DNA of 39,757 nucleotides from Isosphaera sp. (GCA_013822085.1 PNJV01000021.1:1-39757); one strand, 5' to 3'; shown: positions 17,732 to 26,257, numbered from the stretch's first letter. The notes: generated by a model from the letters alone, not told the origin. Numbers and translations are program-made.

Positions 17732-18498
17732 GCCTCAGCCCCGGCCGCGGGCGTGGGCCGGGCGGCTGCGCCCTCGCCTGGCAGCATCGCCTCGACCATG
17801 CGCTCGAGCTGCGTGCCGATGGACGCGTCGACCACGCCGCCTGGCACGCCCAGCTCCATCTCCCCCAGCCGCACCACGCACGAGCCGGGCTCGAGGCTCG
17901 GGTCCTCGACCACCTCGGCGTGCTGCCCGCCGGGGGCCTGGGCGGTGCGCGCCATCAGGGCCGGCACCGCGGCCCGCGCCAGCTCGGCGTCGCTGGGACT
18001 CACAGCGATGACCAGCCGCGTGGGCCGGAGCACCAGGCCGATCGCCGCGGCGATCTGGTCCTTGACGACGCCGGGGTTGAGGCCCACGGCTCGCTTGACG
18101 ACCCTGCCGGCGATCATCGCCGCCAGACGCAGCACGTCGCGCTGGGCCGAGGCCAGCACGTGCTCGCGCGCGCCGATGAACGCCACCAGGGCCTCGCCCC
18201 AGGCACCGCTGAGCCGGTCGAGGTCGGCGCGTCGCTCGGCCAGCGCCGCCGCGTGCCCCTGCTCGACGCCCTGCCGGAGCCCGGCGGCGTGGCCCTCGGC
18301 CTGCCCCTCGGCCCGGCCCTCCTGGAGCGCGCCCTCGTAGAGGCTCACGCGTTCCTGGCGGGCCTCGGAGAGGATGCGCGCAGCCTCGCGCTGCGCCCCC
18401 TGGATCAGCGCGCGGCCCTGCGCCTGAAGGTCCCCCAGGTCCAGCACCACCGCGTGCCGGGCCACCTGCGCCGCGTCCGCCCGCCGGATCAACGCCAC
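17728..18498 (-). CDS. fliH: Flagellar assembly protein FliH
   Basis: The 256-residue regulator of the FliI ATPase. Evidence is its position between fliG and fliI and a central run of GxxxG-type repeats (EGRAEGQAEGHAAGLRQG), the hallmark of FliH. A C-terminal V-ATPase E-subunit-like region follows (VLASAQRDVLRLAAMIAGRVVKRAV; DPSLEPGSCVVRLGEMELGV; IGTQLERMVEAM). GTG at 18498 was chosen because GGAGG lies six bases upstream; an ATG at 18525 would add nine residues. The stop overlaps the fliI start. Confidence 0.9.
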   Translation of the reverse strand: MALIRRADAAQVARHAVVLDLGDLQAQGRALIQGAQREAARILSEARQERVSLYEGALQEGRAEGQAEGHAAGLRQGVEQGHAAALAERRADLDRLSGAWGEALVAFIGAREHVLASAQRDVLRLAAMIAGRVVKRAVGLNPGVVKDQIAAAIGLVLRPTRLVIAVSPSDAELARAAVPALMARTAQAPGGQHAEVVEDPSLEPGSCVVRLGEMELGVPGGVVDASIGTQLERMVEAMLPGEGAAARPTPAAGAEA

Positions 18499-18534
18499 GC
18501 CGCACCTCCGCTCCGCCCGGCCCACAGGCCGGGG

Positions 18535-19572
18535 TCAGACCATCTGCTCGCTGTCGCCGCGGCCGGAGATGATGATCTCCCCCGCGTCCTCGAGCCTCCG
18601 GACCGTGTCCACGATCTTCTGCTGCGCCGCCTCCACGTCGCTGACGCGCACCGGGCCCATGAACTGCATGTCCTCCTGGATCAGCTGCGCGGCGCGCTCG
18701 GACATGTTCTTGAAGATCCGGTTCTTGAGCTCCTCGCTGGCCGTCTTGAGCGCCAGCGACAGCTCGTCGTTGTCGACCTCCTTGAGCATCGTCTGCACGC
18801 CCTTGTCGTCGAGCATCCGGATGTCCTCGAACACGAACATCAGCCGCCGGATCTGCTCCACAAGGTCCGGGTCCTCCGCCTCCAGGCCCTCCATGATCGA
18901 CTTCTCCGTCGAGCGGTCGGTCAGGTTGAGCATCTCCGCCGCCGTGGGCACCCCGCCGGTCTTCTCCATGCTCTGCATCAGCATGCTCGAGAGCCGGCTC
19001 TCGAGCCCCTTCTCCACCTCCTTGATCACGTCCGGGCTGGTCTGGTCCATGTTGGCCACGCGCTTGATCACCTCCACCTGCTTCTGGTGCGGCAGGCCCG
19101 AGAGGATCTCGGCGCTCTTGTGGTGCGGCAGGTGGCACACGATCAGGGCGATCGTCTGCGGGTGCTCGTCCTGGATGAACGTCAGCAGGTTCTCGCTCTC
19201 GGCCTTCTGCAGGAACGAGAACGGCTTCTTCTGCACCTGCGTCTGGATCTGCTGGAGGACCTTGTCGGCGGTCGCCGGGTCCAGCGACTCCTTGAGCAGC
19301 ACCCTGGCGTAGTCCAGCCCGCCCTCGGCCATGTACTGGCTGGCGATCGACATGCTGTAGTACTCGTCGAGCACGGCCCCGCGCAGGTGCTCGGGCACGG
19401 GGCCCAGCCCGGCCAGCTCGCGCGTCACCTCCTCGATCGCCTCCGGCGGCAGCTGCTTGAGCAGCTCCGACGCCACCGCCGCCTCCAGCGAGAGCAGCAG
19501 GATCGCCGCCTTGGTGATGCCCTCGAGGTCCTCGGCCTTCTCGGGCAGCTTCTCTCCCGGCTTGCGTGGCAT
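18535..19572 (-). CDS. fliG: Flagellar motor switch protein FliG
   Basis: The 345-residue rotor protein has all three domains: an N-terminal FliF-binding part (GITKAAILLLSLEAAVASELLKQL), a middle domain with the EHPQTIALI motif (IQDEHPQTIALIVCHL), and a C-terminal torque helix region (FEDIRMLDDKGVQTMLKEVDNDELSLALK...SERAAQLIQEDMQFMGPVRVSDVEAAQQKIVDTVRRL), with conserved charged residues that interact with the stator. Length is typical. It lies between fliF and fliH in an operon. Confidence 0.96.
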   Translation of the reverse strand: MPRKPGEKLPEKAEDLEGITKAAILLLSLEAAVASELLKQLPPEAIEEVTRELAGLGPVPEHLRGAVLDEYYSMSIASQYMAEGGLDYARVLLKESLDPATADKVLQQIQTQVQKKPFSFLQKAESENLLTFIQDEHPQTIALIVCHLPHHKSAEILSGLPHQKQVEVIKRVANMDQTSPDVIKEVEKGLESRLSSMLMQSMEKTGGVPTAAEMLNLTDRSTEKSIMEGLEAEDPDLVEQIRRLMFVFEDIRMLDDKGVQTMLKEVDNDELSLALKTASEELKNRIFKNMSERAAQLIQEDMQFMGPVRVSDVEAAQQKIVDTVRRLEDAGEIIISGRGDSEQMV

Positions 19573-19629
19573 GCTCAGCGGACTCCTGGGTGGCCGGTCA
19601 AGGGGCGCGCCCCGCCCACGCGGACGCGC

Positions 19630-21420
19630 CTAGTGCTCCACCGCCAGCCACCGGTTGAGCAGCCCCGCCGCGTCGCGGGGGTTGTTCTTAACCATCTGCG
19701 TCACCGATTCGAGCTTCTTCTTGGCCTCAAGCTCGCCGTCGGCCAGCTCGATGCCCATCATCGCCGTCTGCGTCTCGTCCGCCTCGCCGACCACGTCGGC
19801 GCCGGCCTCCAACGCCGGCGGCAGACCGACGATCGACTCAGCGGTGGGCAGGTCCAGCGGCTTGCCCGCTCGCCGGACCACGACCAGCATCGTCCCGATG
19901 GCCCCGACCGCCAGCGCCAGCAGCACGCCGGTCTGGATCAGGCCCAGCACGCCGCCGCTGACGCCCAGCACGCCCCCACCACCGCTCCCCCCACCGCCGC
20001 CGCCCAACGCGAACAGCCCCGCCTCCTGCACCGGCCCAAGCGACGCCAGGCTCGGCACCGGGATCAGCGACACCACGATGCCCTGCTCGGCCTCGGCGCT
20101 CTCCACGCCCGCCTCGACGGCCGCCGTGCGCAGCAGCGGGCGCAGGTCCGCCTCCAAGCGCGCCTTCTCCGTCGCAAACGCCCCCTCGATCTCCGCCTGG
20201 GTCACCGGCGCATCGACCCCGCCGCCCGCTGCGCCACCACCCGCCGCTGCGCCCGCAGCCGCGCCCGTAGCCGCTGCGCCAGCCCGGCCCTGCCTGACCA
20301 GGTCCTCGATGTACTCCCTGGGCAGGTGCACCACAGCCGTGATCCTCGTGGGCATCCCGCGCGGGTCCACGATGTCCTCGCTGCGCGTGCCCACCGACAC
20401 GACGAACTCCGACTCGGTCTTCTCCGTGCTCGTCCGCGAGCCCCCGCCCCCCGACGGCGACCGCGCGATGTCGTCGGCCAGGTTGGACGAGAGCCCCGGC
20501 GCCGCCGCGGGCGTCGCCTGCGTGATCTCCTGCGTGTCCCCCTGCTCCCGGCGCGGGATCGCCACGGTGCCGCTGCCCGTCGGCAGCGCCGAGCGAACGC
20601 TCGTCACCCGCCGCGTCACGTCCACCTGCGCCGAGACGGCGATCAGCACGCCGCGGATGTAGCCGAGCGTCATGCCCAGCTTCTCGGCCACGCGCCGCTC
20701 CACCTTGTCCTGGTGCTCGATGTAGCTGGTGGCGCCGTAGTCGTCCGGCCGCCGGGCCCGCAGGGCGCGCCCCGCGGTCTGGTCCACCACGCTCACGTCA
20801 AGCAGCGACAGCCCCGCTCTGGACCCGGCCACCGTCGCCGCGATCGCGTCGACCTGCTCCTGGCTCAGGATCGCCCCCCGCCGCATCCGCACCGTCACCG
20901 ACGCCGTCGGCTTGCGGAACGTCTGCCCCAGCCCCACCGGCTCGGGCACGTCCATCACCACCGACGCCCACTCGACGCCGCTGAACCCCCCGACCACCCG
21001 GCTCAGGCCCTCTTGCAGGTTGGCGTAGTACTGCCGATCGTTGTCCGACCGGCTGTTCATCCACGACGTGCCCTCGACCAATGACCCGATCGCGCGCGTC
21101 GGGTCCGTCGGCCCCTGCCCGGTCTCAACCAGCGACGCCAGCGCCCGCACGCGGTCCTCGGCCTGCACCGTCAGCCGGCCCGAGCCGTCGGCGCCGGTCC
21201 GGATCCCGATGCTCGTCAGGTGCTCCTGTGCGCGGGCCATCTCCTGGGCCGTTGCCCCGGGCAACAACGCCACCATCGCCGAACGCGACGACTGGCTCCA
21301 CACCAGCAGCAGCACCAGCACGATCACCCCCGCCAACGCCACAAACAGCATCCGATGCACAAGCGGCAGCCCCGAGAGCTGCTTGCCGATGTTCTCCATC
21401 ACCTCGCGCAGGCGATTCAC
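19630..21420 (-). CDS. fliF: Flagellar MS-ring protein FliF
   Basis: The 596-residue protein has two transmembrane segments, near residues 25-45 (MLFVALAGVIVLVLLLVW) and about 505-530 (GVLLALAVGAIGTMLVVV). Between them is a periplasmic region with ring-building YscJ/FliF motifs (LLPGATAQEMARAQEHLTSIGI; FRKPTASVTVRMRRGAILSQEQVDAIAATVAGS; LLDVSVVDQ). The cytoplasmic C-terminus (RAKKK-type ELEAKKKLESVTQMVKNNPRDAAGLLNRWL) is the FliG-binding helix. A Gly/Ala-rich stretch follows the periplasmic part. GTG at 21420 was chosen for the strong AGGAGG five bases upstream; ATG at 21399 is an alternative. It is the first gene of the second flagellar block. Confidence 0.94.
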   Translation of the reverse strand: MNRLREVMENIGKQLSGLPLVHRMLFVALAGVIVLVLLLVWSQSSRSAMVALLPGATAQEMARAQEHLTSIGIRTGADGSGRLTVQAEDRVRALASLVETGQGPTDPTRAIGSLVEGTSWMNSRSDNDRQYYANLQEGLSRVVGGFSGVEWASVVMDVPEPVGLGQTFRKPTASVTVRMRRGAILSQEQVDAIAATVAGSRAGLSLLDVSVVDQTAGRALRARRPDDYGATSYIEHQDKVERRVAEKLGMTLGYIRGVLIAVSAQVDVTRRVTSVRSALPTGSGTVAIPRREQGDTQEITQATPAAAPGLSSNLADDIARSPSGGGGSRTSTEKTESEFVVSVGTRSEDIVDPRGMPTRITAVVHLPREYIEDLVRQGRAGAAATGAAAGAAAGGGAAGGGVDAPVTQAEIEGAFATEKARLEADLRPLLRTAAVEAGVESAEAEQGIVVSLIPVPSLASLGPVQEAGLFALGGGGGGSGGGGVLGVSGGVLGLIQTGVLLALAVGAIGTMLVVVRRAGKPLDLPTAESIVGLPPALEAGADVVGEADETQTAMMGIELADGELEAKKKLESVTQMVKNNPRDAAGLLNRWLAVEH

Positions 21421-21797
21421 TCGACCCTCCTGGTCCGCGCGGCGCATCGTCCTGACGCGCCTCCACCCCGCCTCTGTGCCCCCCGCCGCGCACGGGGCGC
21501 GACGCGCTGCTCATGTTCGGACGATCCGCTCTTGCAGCTTGATTCATCGCGCCAAGTCCGCTCTCTGGCGCACTTGCCGCGCTGCAGCACGCCCGGTTGT
21601 GCGCTCTGCGCGCGTCGGGGTCCGAAAACTAGCCAAACATTGCCGCAAATTGCTCCCCCAACTCGCGGAGTCGGCACAGACGGCCCGGCTCAGCACGCCC
21701 GCAGTCCCAAGTCGCAGGCATTCGGAGCTGCCAGATGGCACACTCTTGTATCAGTTGGAGCCCACCGCCAGCCGACCACATCCGGACCCCTGCGAAC

Positions 21798-21842
21798 GCC
21801 CCGCGACGAGTCATTGCCTCCACGTCGCGGGGCGGTTTTTTT
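21798..21842 (+). terminator. Intrinsic terminator with no known plus-strand gene before it
   Basis: GCCCCGCGACG (21798-21808) pairs perfectly with CGTCGCGGGGC (21823-21833) around a 14-base loop, followed by GG and seven T residues. It points rightward, yet no plus-strand gene is recognised between 9.6 kb further left and this site. It may end a small RNA transcribed from about 21500-21790. Confidence 0.75.
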
Positions 21843-21915
21843 GTTCAAACCCTCCCCCTATTACTCCCGCTTCCCCCCGCTTCCCCCTCGCGTCTCCGAC
21901 ACTCACCGCGCGCAT

Positions 21916-21946
21916 AAAAAAGCCCCGCCGAACGATCGGCAGGGCT
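21916..21946 (-). terminator. Intrinsic terminator of the AhpD-like gene
   Basis: Read on the minus strand, AGCCC-T-GCCGA pairs with TCGGC-G-GGGCT (one internal mismatch) around a four-base loop and is followed by a run of T. It is 80 bases downstream of the stop of the gene at 22026-22568. Confidence 0.85.
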
Positions 21947-22025
21947 CGGGATGAGCGTTGCACTCGTGGCCGCGGGGCATCTCTGGCAGCTCGGGCGTGG
22001 CGGCATGCGCCGCCGCCCGGAGGGC

Positions 22026-22568
22026 TCAGAGGGCCGGAGCCGCCGGGAAGTCCACGGGCGTCTGGTTGACGTGGTTGAAGTAGTTGGTGAACGTGGCCAG
22101 GGCGAAGTTGGCCACAGCCTCGACGACCTGGCCGTCGGTGTACCCAGCGGCCTTGAAGGTGGCGATGTCCTGGTCGCTCACGTTGCCGCGCCGCTCCTGG
22201 ATGACCGCAGCGAAGCGCGACAGCGCCGCCAGCTTCGGGTTGGTGGTGATCTGCGCCCGGCGGGCCTGCTTGATCGTGTCCTCGCTCAGGCCGGCGCCCT
22301 TGGAGATCTGCGTGTGGGCAGCCAGGCAGTAGCCGCAGTTGTTGGCCTGGCCGACCGTCAGCTGGATGACCTCACGCTCAGCGGCGCTGAACGTCCCCGC
22401 GCCCAGGGCCCCCGACAGGCCGGCCAGACCGGCCAGCGCCGCCGGAGACTGCGCGATCCCGCGGAAGATGTTCAGGTTCTCCATCCCCTTGAGCGGGCCC
22501 TCGAAGAGCTCCTTGACCTTGCCCGTTGCCGTCTTCGGGTCCACCGCGCCAATTCGTCCGGTTGCCAT
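22026..22568 (-). CDS. Carboxymuconolactone decarboxylase / AhpD-like alkylhydroperoxidase family protein
   Basis: The 180-residue helical protein has the AhpD redox motif NNCGYCLAAHT: Cys78, Cys81 and His85 (CxxCxxxH), preceded by EREVIQLTVGQAN. It fits peroxidase-related CMD-family proteins that use a cysteine pair against peroxides. The ATG at 22568 has AAGGAG eight bases upstream; the open frame continues to 22637 without support. It is monocistronic, with a clear terminator downstream. It interrupts the flagellar series. Confidence 0.88.
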   Translation of the reverse strand: MATGRIGAVDPKTATGKVKELFEGPLKGMENLNIFRGIAQSPAALAGLAGLSGALGAGTFSAAEREVIQLTVGQANNCGYCLAAHTQISKGAGLSEDTIKQARRAQITTNPKLAALSRFAAVIQERRGNVSDQDIATFKAAGYTDGQVVEAVANFALATFTNYFNHVNQTPVDFPAAPAL

Positions 22569-22686
22569 ATCTGTGTCTCCTTTGGCTTTGCCCTGGGCCT
22601 GCGGGCCCGGGATGGGTCTGACGGGCTCCTGACTCAACCGCTTACCTCAACACGCCATTTCTTCGCAGAACCGGTCAACCCAAGCG

Positions 22687-22731
22687 CCACCCACGCCACC
22701 CACGCCATCCCCGCCATCCCCGCCATCCCCG
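22687..22731. repeat. 9-bp tandem repeat, five units
   Basis: Two CCACCCACG units are followed by three CCATCCCCG units, in the gap between the divergent AhpD-like and glycosyltransferase genes. It is a short minisatellite; a promoter for either gene could overlap it. Confidence 0.8.
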
Positions 22732-22819
22732 CCACGCGGGTACGCTGGCGCAGCCTGAGCTGAATCCAAGCCGGACCATCCCGGCCGGTCGCACCCAGTC
22801 CGCAGTCGCCGCACCCGCC

Positions 22820-24040
22820 ATGCACCACCGCGTCGCGCTCTTCACCGACACACTCGGCGATGTCAACGGCGTGGCCCGCTTCATCACCGACCTGGCCCGC
22901 AGGTCGCTCGACTCGGGCCGCGACCTTCGCGTCATCACCTCCACGCGCCTGGCCGCCCCGAACCTGCCGAACATCGTCAACCTCCCCCCGCGATGGGCCC
23001 GCCCCATGCCGCGGTATCCGAACCTGGAGCTGGTCGCCCCGCCGCTGCGCCGCGCCCGGGCTGCGCTGCGTCAGCTGCAGCCCCAGGCGGTCCACGTCTC
23101 GACCCCCGGACCCGTCGGGCTCGCCGGGCGCATGGCGGCCCGCGCCATGGGCCTGCCGCTCCTGGGCACCTACCACACCGACTTCCCCGCCTACGTGCAC
23201 CACCTCTTCCACGCCAACGCCGCGCTGACCGACATCACCACCGACGCCATGCGCTGGTTCTACGCCCCGTTTGGCGCGGTGCTGGCCCGCTCGCGCGCCT
23301 CGCAGAGGCTGATCAGCGCCATCGGCGTCGGCGGCTCGCGCAGCGTCGCGCTCCAGCCGGGCATCGAGGTCGATCGCTTCCGCCCTTGGCACAGCGACCC
23401 CGCGGTCTGGGGCCGCCTGGGAATCCCCGACGCCCCGGGCACTGTCAGGGTCCTCTACTGCGGCCGAGTGAGCCTGGAAAAGAACCTGGCGTTCCTGACG
23501 CAGCTCTGGCCGCGCGTGCGCGCGGCGCTCCAGCACGCCGCCACGCCGGGGCACGCCGGCGGCGCCCAGCTCGTCGTCGTCGGCGACGGCCCCTACCTCA
23601 GCCACATGCGCGCGGCCCTGGCCCCTCACGACGCCCACTTCCTCGGCTTCCGCCACGGCCGCGAGCTCTCCACGCTCTACGCCTCATCCCACATCTTCGT
23701 GTTCCCTTCCACGACCGACACCCTCGGCCAGGCCGTCATGGAAGCCCTCGCGTCCGGGCTCCCGGCGGTCGTCGGCGACCTCGGCGGGCCCTGCGAGGTC
23801 GTCGCGCACGGCCGCACCGGCCTGGTCCTGCGCGCCCCCGACTCGCCCCACGACCGCGCCGCCCAGGACCGCTGGGCTGCTGCGCTCCTTGGCCTGATCA
23901 CCGATCGCCCACGCAGGGAAGCGATGTCGCGCGCCGCCGCCGACGCCATGACCCCGATGACGATCCAGGCCTCGGTTGATCACTGGTGGCGCCTGCACGA
24001 TGAGCGCATCGGTGCCCGGCACAGCCAGGCCCAGCGCTGA
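22820..24040 (+). CDS. Glycosyltransferase family 4 (GT-B fold)
   Basis: The 406-residue protein begins HHRVALFTDTLGDVNGVARFITDLAR, the usual nucleotide-sugar GT4 start with a GGxxR-like acceptor loop (here DVNGVAR). TYHTDFPAYVHH is common to alpha-mannosyl/glucosyltransferases of the MgtA type. The C-terminal half has VLYCGRVSLEKNL and the donor-binding motif PSTTDTLGQAVMEALASGLPAVVGDLGGPCEVV (E-x7-E with E and GGP). It likely adds a hexose to a lipid or polysaccharide. It lies on the opposite strand within the flagellar locus and convergent with fliE (24 bases), so a role in flagellin or envelope glycosylation is possible but unproven. Confidence 0.9.
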   Translation: MHHRVALFTDTLGDVNGVARFITDLARRSLDSGRDLRVITSTRLAAPNLPNIVNLPPRWARPMPRYPNLELVAPPLRRARAALRQLQPQAVHVSTPGPVGLAGRMAARAMGLPLLGTYHTDFPAYVHHLFHANAALTDITTDAMRWFYAPFGAVLARSRASQRLISAIGVGGSRSVALQPGIEVDRFRPWHSDPAVWGRLGIPDAPGTVRVLYCGRVSLEKNLAFLTQLWPRVRAALQHAATPGHAGGAQLVVVGDGPYLSHMRAALAPHDAHFLGFRHGRELSTLYASSHIFVFPSTTDTLGQAVMEALASGLPAVVGDLGGPCEVVAHGRTGLVLRAPDSPHDRAAQDRWAAALLGLITDRPRREAMSRAAADAMTPMTIQASVDHWWRLHDERIGARHSQAQR

Positions 24041-24064
24041 ACGCGGCGCCACCACGGGCCCGGC

Positions 24065-24433
24065 TCAGATCCGCACTTGCTTGAGCTCGTCGTAGGCCTG
24101 CACGACCTTGTTGCGCACGCTCAGCAGCAGCCGGAACGCCGCGTCCGCTTTCTGCGTGGCCAGGATGACGTTCTCCACGTCGTTGCGTCGGCCCGAGAGC
24201 AGGTCCTCGGTCGCCTCGTTGGCCTGCTGCTCCAGCCCGTTGACCTGCTCGATGCTCTTGAGCAGCTCGCTGGCGAACGAGCCCTCCGCCGCGTCCCCGG
24301 CGCCCGCCGCGCCCCCCGGCCCGCCGGCGACGCGCCCCGCCCGATCCGCGCCGCGCACGCCAGAACCCGCCGGGCCAAGCCCGACCACTCCCCCGCCCCC
24401 GCCGCCGCCGATCAGTCCCAATGGGTCCGCCAT
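24065..24433 (-). CDS. fliE: Flagellar hook-basal body protein FliE
   Basis: The 122-residue protein has a C-terminal half typical of FliE: FASELLKSIEQVNGLEQQANEATEDLLSGRRNDVENVILATQKADAAFRLLLSVRNKVVQAYDEL is split over the last 75 residues, with the VxxAxxKAxLAFxLxxxVRNKxxxAYxEIM pattern. The first 45 residues are Gly-rich. It links the MS ring to the rod. It is the last gene of the flgBC-fliE unit, 66 bases after flgC. Confidence 0.9.
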   Translation of the reverse strand: MADPLGLIGGGGGGGVVGLGPAGSGVRGADRAGRVAGGPGGAAGAGDAAEGSFASELLKSIEQVNGLEQQANEATEDLLSGRRNDVENVILATQKADAAFRLLLSVRNKVVQAYDELKQVRI

Positions 24434-24499
24434 AAGTGGTCCAACTCCGTCCGTATCGTATCACCCTTGCGCAGCGCCCCGGCCCGCCGAACTCACCGC

Positions 24500-24931
24500 T
24501 CACGCGATCAGCCGCAACGACGCCGTGATGATCTGCTTGGTGGCCTCCGCCGCCGCGATGTTCGCCTCGTACGCACGCGCGGCCTCGACCGCGTTGATCT
24601 GCTCCACCGTCGAGTTCACGTTCGTCGTCGCCAAGTACCCCGCGCGGGGCCCGCTGCGGTACGCCAGCGGGTGGTCCGGCGCGTAGCGCCCCAGCGGGGC
24701 CTCGCGCTGGTCGAGCTCTATATCGGCCACATGAACCCCAAACGATCGGCCCCCCTCGCTGGCTGCCCCGGGGTTGCCCACCTGAAAGTGCGCCTGGCGG
24801 CGCTGATACGGCCGCAACCGGCCCGCGCCGTCGAGCAGCGTCTCGGCGTTTGCGATGTTGGCCGAGATCACCTCCAGCCGGGTCCGCTGGGCGATCAAGC
24901 CGCTGGTCGAGATGTCGAGCGCCCCGTACAT
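24500..24931 (-). CDS. flgC: Flagellar basal-body rod protein FlgC
   Basis: A 143-residue proximal rod subunit. It has the N-terminal rod signature LDISTSGLIAQRTRLEVISANIANAET, a central variable loop, and a C-terminal helix VNSTVEQINAVEAARAYEANIAAAEATKQI, which matches the FlgC C-terminus (NVNxxxEMxxMxxAxRAYEANxxxxxxxK). It lies 38 bases downstream of flgB. Confidence 0.94.
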   Translation of the reverse strand: MYGALDISTSGLIAQRTRLEVISANIANAETLLDGAGRLRPYQRRQAHFQVGNPGAASEGGRSFGVHVADIELDQREAPLGRYAPDHPLAYRSGPRAGYLATTNVNSTVEQINAVEAARAYEANIAAAEATKQIITASLRLIA

Positions 24932-24969
24932 GCCTTACTCCTCCCTGGCCTTGAGCCCCGCCTTGCGCG

Positions 24970-25404
24970 TCACGCCCGCTCGCTGATGGCCGCTCGCAAG
25001 CCCTCCAGACGCAGCCGCAGCAGGTCCGCCGTCACCCGGTACACCGTGGCGTTCTCCACCACGTTCTGGAGCTGCTTTTCCAGGTTCCGGGCGTTGCGGT
25101 CGTGGGCCAGCACCCCCGGCACGGGCGTCGCCGCCCGCAGCGAGAGCGCCCCATCGGGCCCGATGCGCACCTCGCCGCCCGATTCCAGCTCCAGCCCCGA
25201 CTCGGGGTTGCCGCTGCGCCGACGCCGCTCGATCGCCTCACCGAGCGACCTCTGAAACCCCTGGACCGACACGTCCACGGGCACAAACTCCGGCGTCGAG
25301 ATGTTGGCGATGTTGTGCGCGAGCAATTCTTGCCGACGAGCGGCGAACTGAAGCGTCGCCGCCAAGGCAGGAATTGCGCCCGCGTTGCCCAGATCCAATC
25401 CCAT
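24970..25404 (-). CDS. flgB: Flagellar basal-body rod protein FlgB
   Basis: A 144-residue proximal rod subunit with the N-terminal motif LAATLQFAARRQELLAHNIANISTPEFVPVDV (rod family ANxxTP) and a C-terminal region NLEKQLQNVVENATVYRVTADLLRLRLEGLRAAI typical of FlgB. The ATG at 25404 was chosen because the family begins there. No strong ribosome site is visible, and the open frame to 25485 runs across a terminator, so a longer form is unlikely. It is the first gene of the flgB-flgC-fliE unit. Confidence 0.9.
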   Translation of the reverse strand: MGLDLGNAGAIPALAATLQFAARRQELLAHNIANISTPEFVPVDVSVQGFQRSLGEAIERRRRSGNPESGLELESGGEVRIGPDGALSLRAATPVPGVLAHDRNARNLEKQLQNVVENATVYRVTADLLRLRLEGLRAAISERA

Positions 25405-25444
25405 GGCAGTCCGTACGCAATCCTCTTGCCGATCCCTGAGACCC

Positions 25445-25477
25445 CAAAAACAACCGAGCCCCGTCATTCGACAGGGC
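25445..25477 (-). terminator. Intrinsic terminator after the exoprotein gene at 25515
   Basis: On the minus strand GCCCTGTC pairs with GACGGGGC (one G-T pair) around a GAAT loop, followed shortly by TTGTTTTT. It separates the exoprotein cluster from flgB. Confidence 0.85.
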
Positions 25478-25514
25478 CCGGTCACCTTGGCAGGAAGTCG
25501 TGTGAATGGCTCGT

Positions 25515-26201
25515 TCAGCGCCGCCGGCGGGCCGCTGCGACCCCGCCCAGAGCCATCAGCGCCACCGCGCCCGGCGTCGGGACCACGTTGGCGCTGCCGG
25601 AGAACGAGGCGTTGGCCGTGAACGCCGAGATCGGCCCGCCGTCCGGACCGGCGATGACGGACCCGCCCGCGTCATTGAGCACGTCCGTGAGCGTGAACAC
25701 CGCGTCGAAGAGCGGCGCGATCGCCCGCCCGGGCAGCAGCAACGCCTCCAGCTGCGGGCCTGCCACAAACGACAGCCCGAACACCAGCGAATCGCTGTTC
25801 ACCGACGAGCCGGCGCCCACGCGCAGGAACACGCCGTCCGCGACCACCGCCGACAGGATCGTGCTCTGCGTGGGGTCAAAAACGAGCGGGTCGTAAAAGC
25901 GGAACGAGCCCGACACCGGGGCCGCAAAGTCGCCCCCACCGAGCGGCACCGCCGCCCCCACCGTCAGCGACAGCTCGAGGCGCGCGGTCAGCACATTGAT
26001 GAACGGCACCGGCTCGCTCGACCCGTCCACAACGAAGCTGAAAGACACCTCTTCATCGAACGTAAGCAGGCCGCCGACGCCGCCACTGAACGAAACCTGC
26101 GGGCCCGGCGCAGGATCGGCGAACGAGAACGTCAGCCCAGCGTGGGCCACAGCCGTGGTCCCAGCCAGCGCAACCAAACCCGCCAACACCTTGGAAATCA
26201 T
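25515..26201 (-). CDS. Exported PEP-CTERM-like protein (paralog A)
   Basis: The 228-residue protein has a signal peptide (about 1-21, ending AVAHA) and a beta-rich body. The C-terminal sorting tail PTPGAVALMALGG...RRRR resembles planctomycete PEP-CTERM proteins. It shares LTFSFADPAPG near the N-terminus, SFSGSANVVPTPG near the C-terminus, and the FDAVFTLTDV region with the genes at 27237, 27968 and 28902. Its body is the most divergent of the four. Function is unknown; surface or extracellular matrix localisation is inferred. The ATG has AAGGAG upstream. A conserved hairpin lies in the leader (26222-26257). Confidence 0.85.
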   Translation of the reverse strand: MISKVLAGLVALAGTTAVAHAGLTFSFADPAPGPQVSFSGGVGGLLTFDEEVSFSFVVDGSSEPVPFINVLTARLELSLTVGAAVPLGGGDFAAPVSGSFRFYDPLVFDPTQSTILSAVVADGVFLRVGAGSSVNSDSLVFGLSFVAGPQLEALLLPGRAIAPLFDAVFTLTDVLNDAGGSVIAGPDGGPISAFTANASFSGSANVVPTPGAVALMALGGVAAARRRR

Positions 26202-26221
26202 GCGACACTCCTTCTCCCTGT

Positions 26222-26257
26222 GCCCTCGCCGCGGGTGTGAGGCCGCGTCCACGGGGC
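26222..26257 (-). promoter_or_regulatory. Conserved leader hairpin, copy 1
   Basis: Bases 26230-26250 are identical over 21 bases to 29633-29653. On the minus strand CGCGG pairs with CCGCG around an eight-base loop CCTCACAC. An outer stem, GCCCC with GGGC, is possible. It lies about 30 bases before the start codon of the gene at 25515-26201. Confidence 0.55.

Larger units (their letters stand above)
21421..22025. other. Intergenic region upstream of fliF
   Basis: No convincing gene is seen here. It should hold the fliF operon promoter on the minus strand; no clear sigma-54 or sigma-28 match was found by eye. Two hairpin terminators lie at 21798-21842 (plus strand) and 21916-21946 (minus strand). 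Short open frames of 60-140 codons here lack ribosome sites and family features. Confidence 0.5.

Noticed and set aside
14597-18340. Very long plus-strand open frame (1247 codons) over the flagellar genes; similar ones at 17920-21084 and 3903-5258
   Set aside because: They are antisense to fliK, fliJ, fliI, fliH, fliG, fliF and the pyrophosphorylase, which have clear family motifs. High GC in third codon positions removes stops from the opposite strand.
21735-21758. TGGCAC-N4-TTG resembling a sigma-54 promoter
   Set aside because: Spacing is one base short and the -12 GC is missing; the orientation would not serve fliF.
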